The position numbers and the translations under genes were made by a program. The notes below the pieces were generated by a model, which did no database searches, had not been told where the DNA came from, and saw nothing but the letters and a program-made list of their open reading frames with translations. 27,954 nt of DNA from JBKQHQ01 sp052148715 (GTDB lineage: Bacteria > Pseudomonadota > Alphaproteobacteria > Rhizobiales > Xanthobacteraceae): NCBI GenBank assembly GCA_052148715.1, contig JBKQHQ010000277.1, forward strand, positions 1-27,954, written 5' to 3'. Each line of letters begins with the position of its first letter. Positions within the stretch are counted from its first letter, which is position 1. Below, piece after piece: positions 7,470 to 12,547 of the stretch.

Positions 7470-7473
7470 CCGC
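7466..7473. repeat. Target-site duplication, left copy (CATACCGC)
   Basis: Eight bases immediately outside the left terminal inverted repeat, identical to 10607-10614. Eight bp is the duplication length known for IS1595-family elements. Confidence 0.93.
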
Positions 7474-7491
7474 GGCGATGTTTCACTTGAC
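7474..7491 (+). repeat. Left terminal inverted repeat of the transposon
   Basis: GGCGATGTTTCACTTGAC, identical to the complement of the right end. Its last five bases, with the following G, give TTGACG, a possible -35 box reading inwards to the DUF3800 gene. Confidence 0.93.
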
Positions 7492-7516
7492 GCCCCCATA
7501 CCCCATATCTATGGTT
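7487..7516 (+). promoter_or_regulatory. Possible inward promoter for the DUF3800 gene
   Basis: TTGACG inside the left inverted repeat, 17 bases, then TATGGT. This would start transcription near 7523, before the ATG at 7613 but after the one at 7511. Consensus match at -10 is weak. Confidence 0.35.
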
Positions 7517-7612
7517 GCCTCTCTGGGGTTGCAATATGAGCAACCAACCCGGCAGCCGACCATTCGGCTGGCCGACCTCGCGATTTCCAGGCCGCCGGGG
7601 GAACCTAAGGTC

Positions 7613-8455
7613 ATGGCCTTGATTGCCGCCACCGGCTATTTCGACGACAGCCGGACGGATGGCCAAGTTTTCACCGTGGCTGGATTCGTCGGAGCCTCGC
7701 CACCATGGGAGCAATTCGAGAAGGAGTGGCCGCTTATGCTGGCGCGTCACGATGTTCCCTATTTCCACATGAAGGAAATGGCTGATCCGAATGGCCAGTT
7801 CAAGAAATGGCTGCCGCCGCAAGAGCACGAAGCCGAGGTCAAGGCATTTTTCTCTGATATGGCCAGCGTCATCGGGGAATGCGGATTCGGGGCCTTCGGT
7901 GCCACCGTTCGCATCAAAGACCTAGAGCGTTTCAATTCGGAAAAAGGGCTAGAACTGGACCCGTATTCTTTGGCTGCCTACGGGTGCATGGTTCACATAA
8001 AGCAGGTCTATCCGACCGACATCGTGAATTTGTTCTTCGACCGGATAGAAAAAGTCAAGTCCCGCCTCGACAAGGCTGTGAAATACGCAGAAGCCGACGA
8101 ATACTACACTGGGGTAGCCGGTTTCATCCAACCAATACCTATCCAAAAGAATCTAACGTTTCGGAATATCCGTCCACTCCAAGCGGCCGATTTTCTGGCA
8201 TGGGAGGCGCGGAAGCACCATGTCCAGCAAAATGAATGGTGGGAAATGGAGGATCGGCCAGAGACGTGGGATGCTCGCTTCCAGCATTATCAAGAATGGT
8301 CCCGAGAAAAATTCGGCACGCGGCTCCCTCCGCCGCGCAAATCGCTGGACGCGCTTTTGAAGCAGATGAATTTCGAGGGGATAGTATGGGACTATCGCGC
8401 GCTCAACATCGCGCACGAAGCTAGGGGTGGGGTTTGGGCTTGCCCGGTTTCGTGA
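7613..8455 (+). CDS. DUF3800 domain protein, transposon cargo
   Basis: 280 residues from ATG 7613. The frame is open back to 7451 and has another ATG at 7511, but conservation begins at ALIAATGYFDDSRTD, and the left-end promoter would start after 7511. DUF3800 features: an N-terminal acidic motif YFDDS (Asp11, Asp12) in place of the usual DESG, a central LFFDRIEK (Asp143, Glu146), and a C-terminal RPLQAADFLAWEA (Asp193) matching the family's QxADxxA motif. That Asp/Glu layout resembles an RNase H-like fold, so a metal-dependent nuclease is plausible but not shown. The gene lies inside the transposon, opposite in direction to the transposase. Its last 35 bp overlap a small minus-strand gene. 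Confidence 0.8.
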   Translation: MALIAATGYFDDSRTDGQVFTVAGFVGASPPWEQFEKEWPLMLARHDVPYFHMKEMADPNGQFKKWLPPQEHEAEVKAFFSDMASVIGECGFGAFGATVRIKDLERFNSEKGLELDPYSLAAYGCMVHIKQVYPTDIVNLFFDRIEKVKSRLDKAVKYAEADEYYTGVAGFIQPIPIQKNLTFRNIRPLQAADFLAWEARKHHVQQNEWWEMEDRPETWDARFQHYQEWSREKFGTRLPPPRKSLDALLKQMNFEGIVWDYRALNIAHEARGGVWACPVS

Positions 8456-8576
8456 CCTTCTTAAATCCCCGATCGGCTCCTTCCTCGGTTTCATCGGCTT
8501 CAGCCTTGCGTGCGGCTTCGATGAAACGCTTGGATTGCTCGGGATCGTCGGGTTTTGGCGTTGGTTTGCGTCCCAT
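8421..8576 (-). CDS. Small hydrophilic protein (51 aa), transposon cargo
   Basis: A short frame encoding 51 residues, starting MGRKPTPKPDDPEQSKRFIE and ending in a Lys/Pro-rich tail (KKVTKPGKPKPHP). It has no hydrophobic segment and is highly charged (a central AARKAEADETEE acidic stretch), probably partly disordered. ATG 8576 has an AAGGA ribosome site 7 bp upstream, and it begins 10 bp after the stop of the upstream exported-protein gene, as in an operon. Its 3' end overlaps the DUF3800 gene in antisense by 35 bp. I recall similar short DDPEQSKRF proteins from Bradyrhizobium-type genomes, but I cannot assign a function. Confidence 0.6.
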   Translation of the reverse strand: MGRKPTPKPDDPEQSKRFIEAARKAEADETEEGADRGFKKVTKPGKPKPHP

Positions 8577-8586
8577 CGTGCTGTCC

Positions 8587-8952
8587 TTAACGTTCGGGAT
8601 GCCGATCGGCTTCGGCGCACGCGATAGCTAAGAGGCGTCCACCTACGGAGCGTGGCGCGACGGGAGACATTGCGCCGCCTACTGGTCCCATCTGCGCACC
8701 TTTGCAGTAAAAGTACATTGGTATTATGCCGCCCCTGCCTTGGTCGTAAACGCCAGCCATCACACCAGCGGCAAAGTGACGGGCGGACTTCAAATCAATT
8801 GCGTAAACCGCGCCGTTGTCCGCTTCGATCTTTTCGCTATAGCTTGGCTTATAGGGGTTTGCCAGTGATGGTGCGGGTGTGGGCGTTTGCCCCATCGCCG
8901 CGGGACCAAATACCATCGCCAGTGATCCAAAAAGCATTTGTCGGAACGTCAT
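8587..8952 (-). CDS. Hypothetical exported protein (121 aa), transposon cargo
   Basis: Not a family I recognise. The N-terminus MTFRQMLFGSLAMVFGPAAMG looks like a signal peptide with cleavage near residue 21, before a Pro-rich TPTPAPS linker. The rest is about 95 residues with an AVYAIDLKSARHFAAGVMAGVYD segment, a Gly-rich centre and two cysteines (FYCKGA and AIACAEAD) that could form a disulphide in the periplasm. ATG 8952 follows a GAGGCGGAAA ribosome site. The 51-residue gene follows after 10 bp. The base composition is less GC-rich than the chromosomal genes around the element. Confidence 0.55.
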   Translation of the reverse strand: MTFRQMLFGSLAMVFGPAAMGQTPTPAPSLANPYKPSYSEKIEADNGAVYAIDLKSARHFAAGVMAGVYDQGRGGIIPMYFYCKGAQMGPVGGAMSPVAPRSVGGRLLAIACAEADRHPER

Positions 8953-9017
8953 TTTCCGCCTCAGATTTTTGCCTATGAGACAACTATAGCAATTTTTGAG
9001 GAGGTGCTAGAATAGAA

Positions 9018-9045
9018 ACGGCCCCCGGTGCCAGCCGCGGGCCGT
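9018..9045 (-). terminator. Hairpin terminator within the transposon
   Basis: Stem ACGGCCC (9018-9024) with GGGCCGT (9039-9045). On the minus strand it is followed by TTCTATTCT. It lies about 90 bp after the 103-aa gene and 65 bp before the exported-protein gene, so it should separate two minus-strand transcription units. Confidence 0.5.
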
Positions 9046-9050
9046 GAAAT

Positions 9051-9111
9051 CATTGGACCATTCCGCGATCCGGTTAGGACTATAACCGGAGATGCCTGCC
9101 TATGTCCAATG
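9051..9111. repeat. Nested inverted repeat in the transposon
   Basis: Outer arms CATTGGAC (9051-9058) and GTCCAATG (9104-9111), 8 of 8 paired; inner arms CCGGTTA (9070-9076) and TAACCGG (9083-9089), 7 of 7 paired around GGACTA. Together with the hairpin at 9018-9045 this makes most of the non-coding gap between two cargo genes structured. The role is unknown. Confidence 0.6.
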
Positions 9112-9135
9112 ACATCTGTCCACGTATCGATGCCG

Positions 9136-9447
9136 CTAGTAGACCTGTTGCTGGCCTCCAGGTGACCGTGGGGGAGGCGATGGATTTCCTTGCTGGTCGG
9201 TCTCTACTTCCCTCAGATAATGATAGAGCTTCCTATCAAATCCTCTGCGAGGCTGTTCTTGTAGCTGCGATAAATCAATTTGAAATGCACCGGTCGGGAA
9301 AACCTGCAATTCAGCCCAATTCTCGTCTGGAAGGCACCAATATTCATCGTTGCGATTCAGCAAATAGCCAAACCCCGTATCTCGACGCCCTGTTTGCTGA
9401 GATATCCCGCGGAACGTATACAACACAATCGGAAGCTTCTCGCTCAT
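9136..9447 (-). CDS. Hypothetical protein (103 aa), transposon cargo
   Basis: Not a family I recognise. The start at ATG 9447 is well supported by AGGAG eight bp upstream; a longer frame to 9540 lacks such a site. The protein is soluble with no signal peptide: MSEKLPIVLYTFRGISQQTG, a Trp/Tyr-rich middle (YLLNRNDEYWCLPDENWAEL), then QIDLSQLQEQPRRGFDRKLYHYL and a Pro/Gln-rich tail. The compact, aromatic-rich N-terminal part suggests a small folded domain. It lies between the transposase gene and a terminator-like hairpin and may have its own promoter. Confidence 0.6.
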   Translation of the reverse strand: MSEKLPIVLYTFRGISQQTGRRDTGFGYLLNRNDEYWCLPDENWAELQVFPTGAFQIDLSQLQEQPRRGFDRKLYHYLREVETDQQGNPSPPPRSPGGQQQVY

Positions 9448-9490
9448 GACATTCGCTCCTAGTTGGTTGGCACCTCTAGGATAGCGACGG

Positions 9491-9518
9491 CGGGGATGGG
9501 CGTCACCGCTCATCCCCG
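9491..9518. terminator. Strong hairpin after the transposase gene
   Basis: 12-bp stem (one G-T pair) from CGGGGATGGGCG with CGCTCATCCCCG around a TCAC loop, about 85 bp beyond the transposase stop and before the 103-aa gene. No T-tract follows on either strand, so it may be an RNA-stabilising or insulating structure. Confidence 0.4.
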
Positions 9519-9602
9519 TCACTCCAGAATGGCAATTCAAGCTGTCGCGGGTCAGGAGGGAAGCGACGCGCCGATCGCCAGCGCCGCTCCGATTTGGGCT
9601 GC

Positions 9603-10541
9603 TTACGATGGCCTTGCGCTACGAGCTGTTTCGTAAGTAAGCCGCTTGCCGCGCGCGCCTTGAACGATCAGGTCGGCGCGTTGCTCGTCATCGTAGCCGA
9701 GCCGAACCCGATAAGAATACCGAAAATCGAACTCACAGAGATATCGATGCAGGTGAGCCGAAGAAACGTGCTGGTAGATGCCGAAGATGCCGCGTTTCAG
9801 GATCGAGAAATAGCCCTCGACGGTATTGGTGTGGATGTACCCGTGCTTGACGTATTCCTTGGCCGAATGGTTGACGGTCTTGTGCGAGTGGAAATTCCAG
9901 CCCATCGCGGTGTAGGAAGACCATTCGTCGGTCATGAACCGGCTGTCGGGATGCGCGTGCTTGCCGACCAGGGTTCCCAGCGTCTTGGCGGTAACGTCGG
10001 GGATATGGAAGCTGCGCACGGCGCCGCTGCGCTCAACCAACGCCAGAACGATTTGCTTGGCGCCGGGTGCCCTGTAGGCGCGGTTTTCGGCCTTGCCGCC
10101 GACGAAGGTCTCATCCGCCTCGACGGTCTTCCCAGCGCCTCCCAGGGGCGAATAGAACATGCCCGGCTTGTCATCCATGGCCGCGCGGATGCGGTGCCCA
10201 AGATGCCAAGCGGTTTTCATCCCGCACCCGAGCATCCGCTGAAGCTGGCGGGTGGAGATGCCCTTTTTGCTGGCGCTCAAGAGGTGAATAGCCTGCAACC
10301 ACAAATGCAAGGGAAGATGGCTATCCTCGAAGATCGAGCCGATGCGCACCGTAAACGGCTTCCGGCAGCCATAGCATTTGCGCAAACCGGGACGGCTAGA
10401 CTTGCCTTGAAGCCGGCCGATCTTCTCCCGCTCGCCACAGTGCGGGCAAACCGGGCCATTGGGCCACAACTGGGCCTCGACGTATTCGAAGGCGATTTCC
10501 TCGTTATGGAACCGAGGGGCGCTCAAAACAGAATTGGCCAT
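9603..10541 (-). CDS. IS1595-family (ISXO2-like) transposase
   Basis: 312 residues, intact. The N-terminus has the zinc ribbon typical of the family (CPHCG, Cys32/35; CYGC, Cys56/59), then a helix-turn-helix-like segment (KKGISTRQLQRMLGCGMKTAW). The ISXO2-like catalytic domain follows, with acidic residues in VEADETFVGG (Asp143) and MTDEWSSY (Asp205), Asn239 in HTNTVEGYFSILKRG, and Lys249: the DDN-K arrangement of IS1595 enzymes. It inserts the surrounding element with 8-bp target duplications. ATG 10541 has GGGAG 8 bp upstream. The probable promoter uses a -35 box inside the right inverted repeat. The gene reads inwards from the right end. Confidence 0.95.
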   Translation of the reverse strand: MANSVLSAPRFHNEEIAFEYVEAQLWPNGPVCPHCGEREKIGRLQGKSSRPGLRKCYGCRKPFTVRIGSIFEDSHLPLHLWLQAIHLLSASKKGISTRQLQRMLGCGMKTAWHLGHRIRAAMDDKPGMFYSPLGGAGKTVEADETFVGGKAENRAYRAPGAKQIVLALVERSGAVRSFHIPDVTAKTLGTLVGKHAHPDSRFMTDEWSSYTAMGWNFHSHKTVNHSAKEYVKHGYIHTNTVEGYFSILKRGIFGIYQHVSSAHLHRYLCEFDFRYSYRVRLGYDDEQRADLIVQGARGKRLTYETARSARPS

Positions 10542-10564
10542 AGCGGAATCTCCCGATGCCGCCT

Positions 10565-10593
10565 ACACTAGCCCTAGGGGGTGGGAATGTCAA
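10565..10593 (-). promoter_or_regulatory. Transposase promoter overlapping the right inverted repeat
   Basis: On the minus strand TTGACA (inside and just past the inverted repeat), 17 bases, then TAGTGT, located 25-50 bp before the transposase ATG. The -35 hexamer is perfect and the -10 is weaker. Confidence 0.5.
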
Positions 10594-10606
10594 GTGAAAC
10601 ATCGCC
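10589..10606 (-). repeat. Right terminal inverted repeat of the transposon
   Basis: Complement reads GGCGATGTTTCACTTGAC, identical to the left end. Confidence 0.93.
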
Positions 10607-10614
10607 CATACCGC
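10607..10614. repeat. Target-site duplication, right copy (CATACCGC)
   Basis: Identical to 7466-7473 and directly adjacent to the right inverted repeat. Confidence 0.93.
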
Positions 10615-10621
10615 TAACCAT

Positions 10622-10636
10622 GAACAAGTCAAGAAC
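10622..10636 (-). promoter_or_regulatory. LexA-like site overlapping the displaced -35 box
   Basis: GAAC (10622-10625), seven bases, GAAC (10633-10636); on the minus strand GTTC-N7-GTTC, the form of the SOS box of many alphaproteobacteria. The seven-base spacer contains TTGACT, the -35 box that pairs with TATGAT at 7464-7469 once the transposon is removed. It could also be chance, since the gene concerned is an RNase T2. Confidence 0.4.
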
Positions 10637-10715
10637 AAAACAGAAACAAAATGATCTTCGGTAAATGATAACGTGGCGTAACGTGGCCCCACGCGGACGC
10701 CGGGCGCCGCAGGAT

Positions 10716-11177
10716 CTAGGGCTGCGCCACCTTGCAAGCGGGATTGTAGGCCCAGTTGCGGTCGAGCCCGACCACGCACCATTCCACCCCGAACGTTTGC
10801 CCGATCATCCCGGTATCCTCGCCGATGGAATAGTAGACCGGGTGCTTGCGACCGTCGGACACATAGGCGATCCCGCTGCACCAACGGCGCGGAATGGTGT
10901 CCGCGGCCCATGGCCGGAATGCGTTTTCGCGCACGTCGTCAAAGGCGACGATAGCCAGGTGGGAATTCCAGTACAGATTTTCCTTTTCGGCAAAGCGCGC
11001 AATGATTTTTTCGAACACCGACGGCGCATCGCAGGACGGCAGCACACCGTCGTAGCGCGGGCCGGGTAGCCAGAAGTTCATCTCGAACCAGTTGGCGGCA
11101 CGCACTTCACCACCACCCAGCACCGCTCCAAGTAGCAGAATGGCAGCGACTCCGACGCGACGCGCACCCACGCCCAT
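10716..11177 (-). CDS. Conserved hypothetical exported protein (153 aa)
   Basis: Signal peptide MGVGARRVGVAAILLLGAVLGGGEVRA with cleavage near residue 27, so periplasmic or secreted. The mature part has NWFEMNFWLPGPRYDG, three to four cysteines (LPSCDAPS, RRWCSGIAY, GVEWCVVGLD, NPACKV) that could form two disulphides, and the segment RPWAADTIPRRWCSG. I recall close relatives in Bradyrhizobium-type genomes, all of unknown function. ATG 11177 has a GGAGG ribosome site five bp upstream. The gene would have been the near neighbour of the RNase T2 gene before the transposon arrived. Both are exported and on the same strand, with a promoter between them. Confidence 0.75.
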   Translation of the reverse strand: MGVGARRVGVAAILLLGAVLGGGEVRAANWFEMNFWLPGPRYDGVLPSCDAPSVFEKIIARFAEKENLYWNSHLAIVAFDDVRENAFRPWAADTIPRRWCSGIAYVSDGRKHPVYYSIGEDTGMIGQTFGVEWCVVGLDRNWAYNPACKVAQP

Positions 11178-11437
11178 GGACCCCTCCTCACCTTTAACGG
11201 GCGCGACGGTGCCTCGTCGTTAACGCCCGGTCAAGCCATGGCGCGGGCGAACCTCACCGTGGCGGCGCCGCGATTGCAAACGCGCAACACTCACCGCGGA
11301 ACCCGAGTTGATCACAGCTTTACCACAGCTGATCCGATCTACCGGACTACCGCTTCTGAAAACGGACTCTTACAGTCCGCCCGTCTTGGTAATTTGGTGC
11401 GGACGCATCGGCTACTTTCGATGCGGGAGGAGTGGAA

Positions 11438-11917
11438 ATGGGCATTGCGGTATCGCCTCGACTCGAGTCGGTCGAGCCGGCGTTTGGTCTCGTGGCTGCC
11501 GGCCGGCTGTTAACCGAAGTTTTTGCTCCGTGGGTTCAGGATATCGGGCTGCTGGTCGAACAGATCGAAGCAGGCCGGCCCGCGGGCGCCCCGCCGGATT
11601 GGCAACCAGGCGCGCTCGTGCGGCTTCCCTTCGCAAAAAAGATTTGCCGCGACGGTGGTCTCGTTTGCAGCCAAGCGCTGATGGCACTCGCCGATACCGC
11701 GATGGTATTGGCCTGCTCCGCGGCTTGGAACGGCTATCGGCCGATGAGCACGATCGATCAGACCACGCATTTCCTACGACCGGTAAATTTCGACGTGATC
11801 GCCGACGCACGCGTCGTGCGCATTGGCCGCACCACGAGCTTCGGCCGCGTGACAATGTATAGCGCGCCGGACAAACGGCCGGTCGGCATTGTCTCAACCG
11901 CCTTCGTGCTGTTGTGA
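11438..11917 (+). CDS. PaaI-type hotdog thioesterase family protein
   Basis: 159 residues, one hotdog domain. Start ATG 11438 has GGGAGGAG about 7 bp upstream; GTG 11432 is less likely. The family core is visible as SQALMALADTAMVLAC, corresponding to the central helix of PaaI-like enzymes, followed by MSTIDQTTHFLRPV and DVIADARVVRIGRTTSFGRV, the usual strands. Such enzymes hydrolyse acyl-CoA thioesters, often of aromatic or medium-chain acids; the substrate here is not predictable. The gene stands alone, with 260 bp of non-coding DNA before it. That gap contains a 6-bp hairpin (CGGACT-CTTAC-AGTCCG, 11363-11379) and little else. Confidence 0.7.
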   Translation: MGIAVSPRLESVEPAFGLVAAGRLLTEVFAPWVQDIGLLVEQIEAGRPAGAPPDWQPGALVRLPFAKKICRDGGLVCSQALMALADTAMVLACSAAWNGYRPMSTIDQTTHFLRPVNFDVIADARVVRIGRTTSFGRVTMYSAPDKRPVGIVSTAFVLL

Positions 11918-12061
11918 GACGCTGATCGGGGACCTGTCACCTAAAACGCGCGCAAGTGTTGCGCCACGGACGCACCTAAAGCGCGTTCGTAGCCGGCCGC
12001 TTTCATTCGCCCGTCAAGCGCACTAAGGTCGCCGCGCGTTGTGGCGTGGGAGACCGGTTCG

Positions 12062-12487
12062 ATGCGTGAAAATCTGTTCCGCGTGCTGGCGACGATGGGA
12101 GCGCTTGCGCTGGGGTCCCTGGTAGCATCCTGCGCCGGAGGCGGCCCGTACGGAGCCAATGTCTTCCCGGAGCCGGGCTATAAGGAATATACGCCGATCA
12201 TTGGGCCGGTTCTCGGCGGCGACGCAACGACCCTGCCGATCCCCGGATTGAAGCCATTCGTTGGGGTGGGTCCGTTCGTTACCGGCAACGACACCGGGGG
12301 CATCATCCAATGGACGCCCGAGAACGACGCCAACGCGGTCCAGCTGGCGGCGGATTTTTGTGCCCAGTATCACAAGTATCCGCGCCTCACGAGCATCCAT
12401 CCCCGTTACGGGGATTACATCGGATTTGCCTGCGAATGGCGGCCTAACCATTACGCCTATGGGCAGCGGGTCCGTCCCAGCTACTGA
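12062..12487 (+). CDS. Hypothetical lipoprotein (141 aa)
   Basis: Start ATG 12062, GGAG 9 bp upstream. The signal sequence MRENLFRVLATMGALALGSLVASC ends in a lipobox (VASC, Cys24), so it should be lipid-modified by Lgt/LspA; the residue after Cys is Ala, which does not indicate inner-membrane retention. The mature part is Gly/Pro-rich with GPVLGGDATTLPIPGLKPF, then WTPENDANAVQLAADFCAQY and YIGFACEWRPN; two cysteines may pair. No known domain recognised. It converges on hisS with 60 bp between the stops. An in-frame GTG at 12041 would add seven residues and is unlikely. Confidence 0.75.
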   Translation: MRENLFRVLATMGALALGSLVASCAGGGPYGANVFPEPGYKEYTPIIGPVLGGDATTLPIPGLKPFVGVGPFVTGNDTGGIIQWTPENDANAVQLAADFCAQYHKYPRLTSIHPRYGDYIGFACEWRPNHYAYGQRVRPSY

Positions 12488-12547
12488 TTCCTTCGACCGG
12501 CGCGGTTTCAGTTTCACCGGCAACAGCAGCCGCGTTACTGATTTTGT

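Larger units (their letters stand above)
7474..10606. mobile_element. IS1595-family transposon carrying cargo genes (3,133 bp)
   Basis: Both ends begin GGCGATGTTTCACTTGAC reading inwards: 18 of 18 bases match between 7474-7491 and the complement of 10589-10606, and C-rich sequence follows on each side. The element is flanked by identical CATACCGC octamers. It encodes an ISXO2/IS1595-type transposase at its right end (-). Cargo: a DUF3800 gene at its left end (+) and three small minus-strand genes between. IS1595 elements with passenger genes are known in general; I do not recognise this particular combination. Intact repeats, an exact target duplication and an uninterrupted transposase suggest a fairly recent insertion. 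Boundaries are exact to the base. Confidence 0.93.

Noticed and set aside
8153..8620. Minus-strand 155-codon frame overlapping DUF3800
   Set aside because: Arg/Pro/Ser-rich shadow; the real minus-strand gene here is the 51-codon frame in another register.
9051..9111. tRNA-like fold (paired ends plus an inner stem-loop)
   Set aside because: The inner stem cannot give a 7-nt anticodon loop, and there is no T-arm consensus or CCA end.
9102..9449. Plus-strand 115-codon frame in the transposon
   Set aside because: It covers the same DNA as the minus-strand 103-aa gene, which has a good AGGAG site and more protein-like composition; no ribosome site supports the plus frame.
10670..10690. Short tandem TAACGTGGC repeat near the displaced promoter
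   Set aside because: Only two copies of 9 bp next to the 3' end of a gene; too short to interpret.
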